Source: JBFKMV01 sp041629655 (lineage in GTDB: Bacteria; Acidobacteriota; Polarisedimenticolia; Polarisedimenticolales; Polarisedimenticolaceae). From it: 9,369 bases of DNA. The stretch is from the NCBI GenBank assembly GCA_041629655.1, contig JBFKMV010000192.1:1-9369 (forward strand). Direction: 5' to 3'. A program made the position numbers and the translations under genes. The notes below the pieces were generated by a model, which saw only the letters and a list, made by a program, of their open reading frames with translations, had not been told where the DNA came from and did not search any database. This document shows, piece after piece, positions 1 to 6,619 of the stretch. Position 1 is the stretch's first letter. The number at the start of each line of letters is the position of its first letter.

Positions 1-1441
1 ACAGACCCTTGGAGCGGCCGCCGTGGCCCAGCTCGTTCAGCCGCTCGGCGGCCGTCGCGTCGTCGGGATCCCAGCGCAGGACCTCGCGGTACATCGCGAC
101 CGCCTCGTCGATCCGCGAGGCACGACGGTACAGGTCGCCCAGCGCCAGGTAGGCCTTGGTCGACGTCGGTTCGAGCTCGGTCACCTTGATCAGCGCCCGC
201 TCCGCCTCGTCGCGGTAACGCGGGTTGCGGCTCAGCAGCAACCCCAGCTCCAGCGCGTACTCGGCCTTGGTCCCGTCGAGCTGCACCGCGTTGCGCAGGA
301 ACTTCAGCGCCTCGGTCAGCCGCCGCCGCTCGACGAGTTCGCGGCCGCGCAGGTAGTTCTGTCGCGCCAGGAACGAGGAATCGCTCTCGGCCGCGGCGGC
401 CTCCTCGGCTTGCTTGGCGTCGCCGGCCAGACGCTCGTCGTACCTCTTGCGGCGATCCGGGTCGTGAAGCGTGTTGTAGGCCTCGGTGACCTTGGTGAAG
501 AACACCTCGACCCGCGCCAACAGGTCGCTCAGCTCCCCGGCGCGGAAACGATCGGGGTGCACGCGCCGGGCCAGCGCGTAGTAGGCCTCGCGGATCCGCA
601 TGCGGTTGGCCGTCGGCTCCACCCCCAGCACCATGTAGTGATCGACGCCCTCGCTCTTGGAGAGCCGCGCCTCGACCTCCTCGCGCGTCAGCGGGCGTTC
701 GGGCCCGGCCGCGGTCCGGGGCCGCTCGGCTGCCGAGCGCCGACGCGGCGCGATCACGCCGAGCAGCCGCATCGCGTGGACCGCGCGCAGCAGCGCCTCC
801 TCGTCGGCGTGGCCGGTCTCGATCAGCTCGCCCAGCGTGGAGACCGTATCGAGCCGTCCCAGCAGCTCGCGCACCGTCCCGTCCAGCTCGCCGTGCTCCA
901 GCAACGCCGCGCGCTCCGCGACCCGGACCAGCTCGAGGTCGGGATTGCCGACCCGCGTCCGCAGCAGGTCCACCGAGGGCGGGTGCGCCCGGGCGTAGGA
1001 CACGATCGCCGCCTGGAGCGGCACTCGGGACAGCACCTCGCCGTCCAGCTTGGGCTGGCCCGGGTCGAACCGCAGCTCGCCCTCCGGCCAGTCGAGCGTC
1101 GAGGCCAGCAGCTCGACGACGTGGCCCTCCATCGCCGTGGCGAGCGCCTCCTCGCCCAGCAGGCCGCGTCGGATCAGCACCTGCGCCAGCCTGAGCTTCT
1201 CCTTCGCGGCCTCCGCCGCGGCCGAGGCCCGATCGGTGGGGGACAGCAGGCCCTGCCGGACCAGCGTCTCGCCGAACTGCTCCTCGACCAGGTTCGAGGC
1301 CGCAAAGGCCAACCGCCCCTCGAGCAGGCAGAACAGCCGTTTCAGCTTGCCGCGCTGCGCCGTGGCGATGCCCTCCCTGCCCTTGGCGCAGCGCGCGGCC
1401 AGCAGCTCCGCAAGCTCGGCCTCGTGCCGGCCCGGGCTCAC
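1..1441 (-). CDS. PATAN/DUF4388-DnaJ-TPR fusion protein, 3' end outside window
   Basis: 480 codons are visible and the C-terminus runs off the left edge. Residues about 5-125 resemble the PATAN (DUF4388) domain: the FCLLEGRLAFAASN segment is followed by a GETLVRQGLL helix and a second IRRGLL repeat, ending in a W-x-E-G-E-L-R-F strand. A helical linker leads to a J-domain at about 266-335 with the HPD signature intact at 295-297 (HPDRF) and the usual AYNTLHDPDRRKRYD end. Residues about 357-460 form roughly three TPR-like helical pairs. No signal peptide or membrane segment is visible, so it is probably cytoplasmic. J-domains stimulate DnaK ATPase; PATAN and TPR parts are protein-interaction modules, so a co-chaperone or scaffold role is inferred. 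The GTG start at 1441 overlaps the upstream protease stop as GTGA and has GGAG 7 nt upstream (1452-1449). The client is unknown. Confidence 0.9.
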   Translation of the reverse strand, partial: MSPGRHEAELAELLAARCAKGREGIATAQRGKLKRLFCLLEGRLAFAASNLVEEQFGETLVRQGLLSPTDRASAAAEAAKEKLRLAQVLIRRGLLGEEALATAMEGHVVELLASTLDWPEGELRFDPGQPKLDGEVLSRVPLQAAIVSYARAHPPSVDLLRTRVGNPDLELVRVAERAALLEHGELDGTVRELLGRLDTVSTLGELIETGHADEEALLRAVHAMRLLGVIAPRRRSAAERPRTAAGPERPLTREEVEARLSKSEGVDHYMVLGVEPTANRMRIREAYYALARRVHPDRFRAGELSDLLARVEVFFTKVTEAYNTLHDPDRRKRYDERLAGDAKQAEEAAAAESDSSFLARQNYLRGRELVERRRLTEALKFLRNAVQLDGTKAEYALELGLLLSRNPRYRDEAERALIKVTELEPTSTKAYLALGDLYRRASRIDEAVAMYREVLRWDPDDATAAERLNELGHGGRSKGL

Positions 1442-2754
1442 CGCGAGTCTCCGAGCACCTCGCGGGCCCAACGGCGGCACAGCACTGCGTACGGCTCGCC
1501 GTAGACCCGCTCCAGCGCGGCGTCCGCGTCCTGTCCCTCGGCCAGGGCGTCCAGCACGTCCAGCAACCCGTAGGGGCCCCGGAGCGCTTCCAGGTAGCGC
1601 ACCAGCGACAGCGCGGCCGGGTAGAGGAACCGGCGGCTCTCCCACTCCGCGGGGTCGCCCGCCGCCAGCAGCTCGGCCACCGCGGCGCGGGCGGCGTCGT
1701 CGAGCCGGCGACCCTCCTCGGCCTGGGCCAGGCCCTCGTGGAGCCAGCGCGGGCAGTTGCCGCGCGTCTTCGAGTGCACCACGGCGTGCGTCAGCTCGTG
1801 CCGCAGCACGGCCTCGGCACGCGGATCGAGACGGTTCAGCCCGCCCAGCGGCACACGGATCTTGCCGTCGTAGACTCCGCCGACGTTGTCGGCGGCCTGG
1901 GTCACGTCCCGGAACTCGCGCTTGGGGTACAGCAGCACGGTGATCGGCTGCGGCGGGGCATGGCGGAAGCGGTCGGCCGCGGTCCAGTACTGACGTTCCA
2001 GGAACTCGACGACCGCCGCGGCCAGCTCGCGGTCCCCGTCGGAATCGAACCGCACGTTGAAGTGCGAGGTGGTCGAGAAGGCGTAGTCGCGGCCCGCCTG
2101 GAGCTCGCGCTCGCCCTTGACGATCTTATCGCGCAGCCGGTCGTTGGGCTCGCTGTCGAAGGCGATGCGCCAGGCCCGCACCGCGTCGGCGACGCGCTCC
2201 TCGCGGTTGCGCAGGTCGCCGAGCAGCTCGTTCAGATCGGCATCCCGGGGCGCCAGCGCCAGCCCGTCCAGCACCACCGCCAACGCCAGCCCGTCGCGTC
2301 CCAGCGAGATCTCGCTCACCGCGTAGCCGACGCGGGCCGCGGTCAACCGGTCGTCGAGCCCGATGGCTTCGAGAAAGCGCATCGACGCGGATTCGAAGTC
2401 GCGCGAGTCGAGGTCCTGCTTGCCCTCGCGAAACAGCCGCGCGGCGTCGCGCCGTTTCTGGCGCTCCAGGCTCTGCGGCGGACCCGTTCCGGAGCCGCTG
2501 CCGTCGTGCGCCGCGCGGGGCTCGCGCGGCCCGGCCGCGGCAGCTGCTCGGCCGAGCTTCTCGATCCGCAACACCATCGAGCGCGGGATGCCGATCGTCC
2601 CCGAGCCGCTCTCGTAGATCAGCGTGTCGCCTTCCAGCCACCACGAGTCGGTGTCGATCACGCCGCCGCCCTCGAGGTGCAAGCGGTCGGCGGTCGCGGG
2701 CGACGCGGCCAGCAACCCGAGGACGAGCAGCAGCAGGGCCCGACGACCGCTCAT
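1438..2754 (-). CDS. Secreted gluzincin (peptidase MA-like) metalloprotease with TPR-like region
   Basis: 438 aa. Residues 1-22 form a Sec signal peptide (SGRR, then a Leu-rich core, then ASPATA). Residues about 23-66 form a small beta-rich segment (LEGGGVIDTDSWWLEGD...IPRSMVLRIEK) of a kind seen at the N-terminus of envelope TPR proteins. Residues about 100-215 are helical and TPR-like. The C-terminal half is a zinc protease domain with HELTH at 319-323 and PRWLHEGLA downstream, where E340 is the likely third zinc ligand; this is the peptidase MA/gluzincin pattern. It probably acts in the periplasm or outside; the substrate is unknown. The ATG at 2754 overlaps the upstream SPOR gene stop as ATGA. 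No Shine-Dalgarno is evident there, which suggests coupled translation. An in-frame start at 2883 would add 43 Arg-rich residues ahead of the signal peptide and sit inside the SPOR gene, so it is rejected. Confidence 0.9.
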   Translation of the reverse strand: MSGRRALLLLVLGLLAASPATADRLHLEGGGVIDTDSWWLEGDTLIYESGSGTIGIPRSMVLRIEKLGRAAAAAGPREPRAAHDGSGSGTGPPQSLERQKRRDAARLFREGKQDLDSRDFESASMRFLEAIGLDDRLTAARVGYAVSEISLGRDGLALAVVLDGLALAPRDADLNELLGDLRNREERVADAVRAWRIAFDSEPNDRLRDKIVKGERELQAGRDYAFSTTSHFNVRFDSDGDRELAAAVVEFLERQYWTAADRFRHAPPQPITVLLYPKREFRDVTQAADNVGGVYDGKIRVPLGGLNRLDPRAEAVLRHELTHAVVHSKTRGNCPRWLHEGLAQAEEGRRLDDAARAAVAELLAAGDPAEWESRRFLYPAALSLVRYLEALRGPYGLLDVLDALAEGQDADAALERVYGEPYAVLCRRWAREVLGDSR

Positions 2755-3389
2755 GGAAGCACGTCGGCGATGCGCCGGGGCTGCGGCGCTTCGTCGAGGC
2801 TCTCGCGCAGCCCGGACGGCAGGTCGCGCGCCGCGAGCGCGGCCTCGCGGCTCGGATAACGTCCCCAGCAGAGGCGGAAGCACGAGCGCCCGTCGAGCAT
2901 CCGGGGCAGCACGTACAGCTGCTCGGCCGGGCCCCCCTGGGCGACCCGTTTCGCGGCGTTGTCCGGATCGCAGGCGACCAGCAATTGCAGCGTCCAGCCG
3001 TCGCCGGCGCCGATCCGCCGCGCGTCGGCCCGCGCGCGCTCCACGAGGTCGCTCGACGAGGGGCCCGCCGGGGGTGGCGCCGGCGTCGCGGCCGGGGCCG
3101 GAACGGCCGGGGCGCGCTCCACCGGGGCCGGCGCGGCGTCCTCGACCGGGACGTCCAAGGGCTCGGTCGCGGGCACTGCGGGTACTCCTTCGCCGGCGGA
3201 GCGCTCGATCGTCACCGTCGACGAGCCCGCCCGACGCGACGGGTCGTCCGGATCGCGCTCCAGCATCGCACCCAGCACCAAGATCACCAACACCAGCAGC
3301 AGCAGGCCGCCCGCGGCGGCGAAGCGTTTCCAGTCGTCTCCGGGGTCGCCCGCTTCGTCGGTCGTGCCGCGCTTGGTCCTGGAGGCCAT
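2751..3389 (-). CDS. SPOR-domain inner-membrane protein
   Basis: 212 aa with a bitopic FtsN-like layout: a short charged cytoplasmic N-terminus, one membrane helix at about 24-43 (AAAGGLLLLVLVILVLGAML), a Pro/Ala/Val-rich periplasmic linker (about 66-112), and a C-terminal SPOR-like domain at about 131-195 (WTLQLLVAC ... FRLCWGRYPSREAALAA). SPOR domains bind denuded peptidoglycan, often at division sites, so a cell-wall-localised role is inferred. Cysteines at 140, 170 and 174 lie in the domain and could form a disulfide. The start chosen is the ATG at 3389, with GAGG five bases upstream (3398-3395). The in-frame GTG at 3413 has no such site and adds only eight residues. The gene leads the left operon and overlaps the protease gene by 4 nt. 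FtsN identity is not claimed. Confidence 0.85.
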   Translation of the reverse strand: MASRTKRGTTDEAGDPGDDWKRFAAAGGLLLLVLVILVLGAMLERDPDDPSRRAGSSTVTIERSAGEGVPAVPATEPLDVPVEDAAPAPVERAPAVPAPAATPAPPPAGPSSSDLVERARADARRIGAGDGWTLQLLVACDPDNAAKRVAQGGPAEQLYVLPRMLDGRSCFRLCWGRYPSREAALAARDLPSGLRESLDEAPQPRRIADVLP

Positions 3390-3458
3390 CGGTTCCTCGC
3401 GCCCGGCGAGCACGGCGGGATGGAATATAGGTCCCGCGTCTTCGTCGCGCCGCCGCTC

Positions 3459-3464
3459 ATTATA
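3459..3464 (-). promoter_or_regulatory. Candidate -10 element (TATAAT) upstream of the SPOR operon
   Basis: A perfect TATAAT on the minus strand lies in the 103-bp gap between lepB and the SPOR gene, about 70 bp upstream of the SPOR start. It stands out in this GC-rich sequence. No good TTGACA-like hexamer is visible 16-18 bp upstream (that position reads CGCGGC), and there is no TG extension. If active it would give the triad its own transcript, separate from the ggt-LOG-lepB genes. A second AT-rich word, TATATT, lies at 3429-3424. Confidence 0.45.
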
Positions 3465-3492
3465 GCGAGCACGGCGCGCGGGCCGCGGCAGC

Positions 3493-4194
3493 TCAGCGGA
3501 TCAGGGAGAAGCAGCGCCGCCAGCGCGTCTTGGTCGGCATCGTGACCAGCTTCTTGGCCCACGAGCGCAGCCGCGCCGGGACGCTCAGCCGCGTGCTTCC
3601 ATGCTCTTCCTCGTACGACCACCAGATCAGCAGCGCGCGGCCCTTCATCAGGTGCTGGGGCACGGTGCCCCAGGACCGGCTGTCGGAGGAGCTGTTGCGG
3701 TGGTCGCCCATCACGAAGAACTCCCCGTCCGGGACGCGTGTCCTGGGGTAGTCCTCGTGCATGCGGTAGTCCTCGCTGACGTAGGGTTCCTCGCGGCGCT
3801 CGCCGTTGACGTAGACGTAGCCTCCGCTGACCTCGACGGTGTCGCCGGGAAGGCCGATCACACGCTTGATGTAGTCCACCTCCGGCTCGCGCGGCTGCTT
3901 GAACACCACCACGTCGCCGCGGCGGATGTCGCGGAACGGCAGCAGCTTCTTTTCCCAGTCGGAGGCCGTCGGCGCGTAGACCCAGCGATTGACCATGATG
4001 TAGTCGCCGATCAGCAGCGTGTCCTCCATCGAGCCGCTGGGGATCTTCGACTGCTGGAACACGAACGTGCGCGAGAAGATCACGAACACCACGCAGACCA
4101 GGATCGTCTCGGTGTAGTCGCGCAGGACGCTCTTGGTGTGCAGCGCTGGCGCCTCGTCTTCGACCTGCCGTTCGCGGCCGGCGCGGGATCCCAT
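3493..4194 (-). CDS. lepB: Signal peptidase I
   Basis: 233 aa, a typical length for a one-helix type I signal peptidase. It is an inner-membrane protease that removes signal peptides from Sec/Tat-exported proteins. A hydrophobic anchor lies at about 28-44 (ETILVCVVFVIFSRTFVF). Box B follows as IPSGSMEDTLLIGDYIMVNR with catalytic Ser55. GDVVVFKQP (about 93-101) and DYIKRVIGLPGD carry the general-base Lys110. Box E is GDHRNSSSDSRSWGTVP at 163-179. All catalytic features are intact. The ATG at 4194 is preceded by AAGGAG (4208-4203) with an 8-nt spacer and lies 2 nt after the stop of the LOG-family gene, so the two are probably co-transcribed. A longer in-frame start at 4395 would add Arg/Pro/Ala-rich sequence inside the upstream gene and is rejected. 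Confidence 0.97.
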   Translation of the reverse strand: MGSRAGRERQVEDEAPALHTKSVLRDYTETILVCVVFVIFSRTFVFQQSKIPSGSMEDTLLIGDYIMVNRWVYAPTASDWEKKLLPFRDIRRGDVVVFKQPREPEVDYIKRVIGLPGDTVEVSGGYVYVNGERREEPYVSEDYRMHEDYPRTRVPDGEFFVMGDHRNSSSDSRSWGTVPQHLMKGRALLIWWSYEEEHGSTRLSVPARLRSWAKKLVTMPTKTRWRRCFSLIR

Positions 4195-4196
4195 GC

Positions 4197-4745
4197 TCAA
4201 CGCTCCTTCGGGGCGGGCGGGCCTCCCCCGAGCTCGCGCACCGCCTGTTCCGGGGTCTCCGCGACCCGGGTCACCGACAGCTGCGCCGGCTCCAGCAGGT
4301 CGCGCTCCGCGAGGAAGCGCAACAGCTCCCGCCACGGATCTCCCAACAGTACCACGCGGCGCTCGGCCAGGCATCCGGCGCGCTGGAGCGCCCACAGCAG
4401 GGCCAGCTCGGAGAGCGTGCCGGCCTTGCCGGAGAGGATCACGAACCCGGCCGAGAGCTCGATCAGGCGTTGCGTCCGCGCGTGCAGGTCGGCCGTCGCG
4501 ATCTCCCGGTCGACGTAGCCGTTGGGTTTCCGATCGCGGAAGATCTCGCAGGTCACGCCGATGGTCTGCCCGCCGGCCTCGCGGGCGCCGCGGCTGGCGG
4601 CTTCCATCACGCCGCCGTAGCCCCCGGTCACCACGGGATGTCCGGCCTCGGCCAGCAACCGGCCCAACCGCCGGGCCTGCTCGTACAGCGGCGCCCCCGG
4701 CAGCGGCTCCGACGAGCCGAACACGGCGATGGCGGGTCGGCTCAA
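4197..4745 (-). CDS. LOG-family / lysine-decarboxylase-like Rossmann protein
   Basis: 182 aa with a TTG start. The N-terminus is a Rossmann strand (RPAIAVFGSSEP), followed by VVTGGYGGVMEAASRGAREAGG, the GGxGGxMEA-type segment of the 'TIGR00730/LOG/putative lysine decarboxylase' superfamily. The family's PGGxGTxxE phosphate-binding signature appears in variant form as SGKAGTLSE at 105-113. Many relatives are nucleotide 5'-monophosphate phosphoribohydrolases that release free base, but the altered signature makes activity here uncertain. No signal peptide is present, so it is probably cytoplasmic. TTG at 4745 overlaps the ggt stop as TTGA and has a weak GGTGG 7 nt upstream. The open frame extends to 4937, but that extra sequence is Arg/Gly-rich, lies entirely inside ggt, and precedes the natural first strand. 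Confidence 0.85.
   Translation of the reverse strand: MSRPAIAVFGSSEPLPGAPLYEQARRLGRLLAEAGHPVVTGGYGGVMEAASRGAREAGGQTIGVTCEIFRDRKPNGYVDREIATADLHARTQRLIELSAGFVILSGKAGTLSELALLWALQRAGCLAERRVVLLGDPWRELLRFLAERDLLEPAQLSVTRVAETPEQAVRELGGGPPAPKER
4203..4208 (-). promoter_or_regulatory. Shine-Dalgarno site for lepB
   Basis: AAGGAG on the minus strand, 8 nt before the lepB ATG and overlapping the last codons of the LOG-family gene. It fixes the lepB start and excludes the 67-residue extension. Confidence 0.75.
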
Positions 4746-6469
4746 TGGCCCGCCACCGCGCCTTCGCGGCGTGGGTCGGCCGCGCCGAGCCAGGCGCCGT
4801 CCGGCGCCAGACCGATCGCGTTGACGTTGCCCACGTCGCCGTCGCGCTCGACCACGCGGTGGCCGCGCGCCTCCAGTCCCCGCCGCACGTCCTCGACGAG
4901 GCCCCGCGACTCGTGGAACAACCGGTCGGGCAGCCACTGGTGGTGGAACCGCGGGGCGTCGACCGCCTCCTGCAGCGGCATCCCGTGATCGATCACGTTC
5001 AGCACCACCTGCAGCACCGCGGTGATGATCCGCGGGCCGCCGGGGCTGCCCAGGACCAGGAACGGGCGGTCACCGCCGCCGGGCGCCTCGACGATCGCCG
5101 GCGTCATCGACGACAGCGGGCGCTTGGCGCCGGCGATCGAGTTCGCCTCGCCGCCCACCAGCCCGTAGGCGTTGGGCACCCCCGGCGCCACGGCGAAATC
5201 GTCGATCTCGTTGTTCAGCAGCACGCCGGTCCCCGGCGCGACGATGCCGACGCCGTAGGCGGCGTTGAGCGTCGTGGTCAGGGCCACGGCGCCGCCGCGG
5301 GCGTCGGCCACGCTGAAGTGGGTGGTGTCGGCGGATTCGTGGCGTGGCGGCTCGCCGGGCGCGATCTCGGTCGAGGGCGTGGCACGATCGTCGCGGATCG
5401 TCGCGGCCCGTTGCGCCAGGTACTCCGGGTCGAGCAGGCCCGCCACCGGCACGTTCCAGAAGTCCGGATCGCCCAGCCAGCGCGAGCGGTCGGCGTAGAC
5501 CCGGCGCTCGACCTCCGCCACGCGGTGCAGGGTCAGCGACGATCCGGCCCCGGAGGCGGCGAGATCGTGGCGCTCCAGCAGCTTCAGCATCTGCAGCAGC
5601 GCGACGCCGCCGCTGCTCGGGGGCGGGAACGAGACGACGGTGTACCCGCGGTAGCTTCCGCGGACCGGCTCGCGCCACACGGCGCGGTAGCGGGCGAGGT
5701 CGCGCCGCGTCATCACGCCGCCGGCGCCGTTGACCGCGTCGACGATCGCGCGCGCCACGGGACCGCGGTAGAAGCCCTCGGGTCCGCGGTCGGCGATCCG
5801 GCGCAGCGTGGCGGCCAGGTCGGGCTGGACCAGCCGCTCGCCGGCCCGCGGCCAGACCCCGTCACGCGTGAAGATCCGCCGCGCCTCGGGGTCGGCGAGG
5901 ATCCGCTTCCCAGAGGTCGAGAGGTCGTCGGCCTCGCGCCGGGAGATCGGGAACCCCTCCGCGGCCAGACGGACCGCCGGTGCCAGCAGCCCGGCCCAGG
6001 GCCGGGAGCCCCAGCGCCGGTGCGCCTCCCACAGCCCCGCCACCGATCCCGGCACGCCGACCGCGAGCCCGGTGTCCAGGCTGCGGCCCGGAACCGGGCG
6101 GCCGTCCTCGTCGAGGAACAGCTCGGGGCGCAGCGCGGCCGGGGCGGCCTCGCGGAAGTCCAGCGCGTGGTGCTCGCCCCCGGGCGTGCGGTAGAGCAGG
6201 AAGCCGCCGCCGCCCAGGTTCCCCGCCTGGGGGTAGGTGACGGCAAGGGCGAACGCCACCGCCACCGCGGCGTCCACGGCGTTGCCGCCCGCGGCGAGCA
6301 CGTCGCGTCCGACCTCGCTGGCCAGCGACTCCACCGAAACCACCACGCCGTGCTCGGCCCGCTGCGCCGGTCGCGACCGGGCCTGGGGAGCCGGGGCGGT
6401 GGCGGCCAGCGCCAGCAACGTGGCCGCCGCGGCGAGCCGTCGGTTCCGGTTGAAGCCAGGTGCGCCCAT
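4742..6469 (-). CDS. ggt: Gamma-glutamyltranspeptidase / glutathione hydrolase precursor
   Basis: 575 aa, the normal size of the self-cleaving precursor. It cleaves the gamma-glutamyl bond of glutathione and related peptides in the periplasm. Residues 1 to about 30 form a signal peptide (RNRR, an Ala/Leu core, then APAPQA). The large subunit carries AGGNAVDAAVAVAFAL, GNLGGGGF and DFREAAP, where Arg106 matches the glutamate-carboxylate-binding arginine. Autocleavage should occur before Thr382 in DTTHFSVAD, making it the N-terminal nucleophile of the small subunit. ALTTTLN, PLSSMTP and the oxyanion-region GSPGG (474-478) follow, as in known enzymes. The ATG at 6469 is the first start that leaves a sensible signal peptide; it lacks a clear Shine-Dalgarno, and the longer in-frame extension to 7201 would cross the divergent promoter and thioredoxin gene. 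It heads the ggt-LOG-lepB run. Confidence 0.96.
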   Translation of the reverse strand: MGAPGFNRNRRLAAAATLLALAATAPAPQARSRPAQRAEHGVVVSVESLASEVGRDVLAAGGNAVDAAVAVAFALAVTYPQAGNLGGGGFLLYRTPGGEHHALDFREAAPAALRPELFLDEDGRPVPGRSLDTGLAVGVPGSVAGLWEAHRRWGSRPWAGLLAPAVRLAAEGFPISRREADDLSTSGKRILADPEARRIFTRDGVWPRAGERLVQPDLAATLRRIADRGPEGFYRGPVARAIVDAVNGAGGVMTRRDLARYRAVWREPVRGSYRGYTVVSFPPPSSGGVALLQMLKLLERHDLAASGAGSSLTLHRVAEVERRVYADRSRWLGDPDFWNVPVAGLLDPEYLAQRAATIRDDRATPSTEIAPGEPPRHESADTTHFSVADARGGAVALTTTLNAAYGVGIVAPGTGVLLNNEIDDFAVAPGVPNAYGLVGGEANSIAGAKRPLSSMTPAIVEAPGGGDRPFLVLGSPGGPRIITAVLQVVLNVIDHGMPLQEAVDAPRFHHQWLPDRLFHESRGLVEDVRRGLEARGHRVVERDGDVGNVNAIGLAPDGAWLGAADPRREGAVAGH

Positions 6470-6487
6470 CGGGCGAACATAGTGCCA

Positions 6488-6502
6488 GACCGGCGGCCGG
6501 TC
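6488..6502. repeat. Perfect 6-bp inverted repeat, 3-bp centre, between ggt and the thioredoxin gene
   Basis: GACCGG-CGG-CCGGTC lies 19 bp upstream of the ggt start and about 30 bp upstream of the rightward -35 element. The symmetry and position would suit an operator controlling one or both divergent genes. CCGG-rich palindromes are common by chance in such GC-rich DNA, so this is tentative. Confidence 0.35.
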
Positions 6503-6530
6503 AGCCAAAAGCCGCGGCGCCCCGCCCGGC

Positions 6531-6559
6531 CTGAAAGCCCGCGCGTTGCTTGCTACACT
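6531..6559 (+). promoter_or_regulatory. Sigma70-type promoter with extended -10 for the thioredoxin operon
   Basis: The -35 is CTGAAA at 6531-6536 (4/6 to TTGACA), followed by a 17-bp spacer and a -10 of TACACT at 6554-6559. TGC directly precedes the -10, giving a TGn extended -10. The expected transcript start is near 6566, leaving a leader of about 54 nt before the ATG at 6620. The leader holds the 10-base palindrome CGCCCGGGCG at 6593-6602 just before the ribosome-binding site. Confidence 0.65.
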
Positions 6560-6619
6560 ACCTCCGGCCATACTGGAACGACGCGCGCGGCTCGCCCGGG
6601 CGCGGAGGCAGGAGGGAGC

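Noticed and set aside
23..1504. Long plus-strand open frame (493 codons)
   Set aside because: It is the codon-for-codon antisense of the PATAN-DnaJ-TPR gene; the translation is Arg/Gln/Leu-rich with no domain, whereas the minus strand has clear J and TPR motifs.
2624..3545. Several plus-strand Arg/Pro/Ser-rich open frames
   Set aside because: GC-driven frames antisense to the SPOR and protease genes, with no ribosome-binding sites or domains.
4195..4395. 67-residue N-terminal extension of LepB
   Set aside because: Low-complexity sequence within the LOG gene; AAGGAG marks the ATG at 4194.
4746..4937. GTG start giving the LOG-family protein 64 extra residues
   Set aside because: The extra residues are Arg/Gly-rich, lie wholly inside ggt and precede the first Rossmann strand.
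5713..6480. Minus-strand open frame of 255 codons starting at an ATG near the ggt start
   Set aside because: Out-of-frame shadow inside ggt; Arg/Pro/Ser-rich and without any recognisable motif.
4133..6619. Upstream part of a 1012-codon plus-strand open frame ending in the thioredoxin
   Set aside because: Antisense to lepB, LOG and ggt, Arg/Pro-rich, and it crosses the promoter; the real gene begins at the ATG at 6620 with AGGAGG and a lipoprotein signal.
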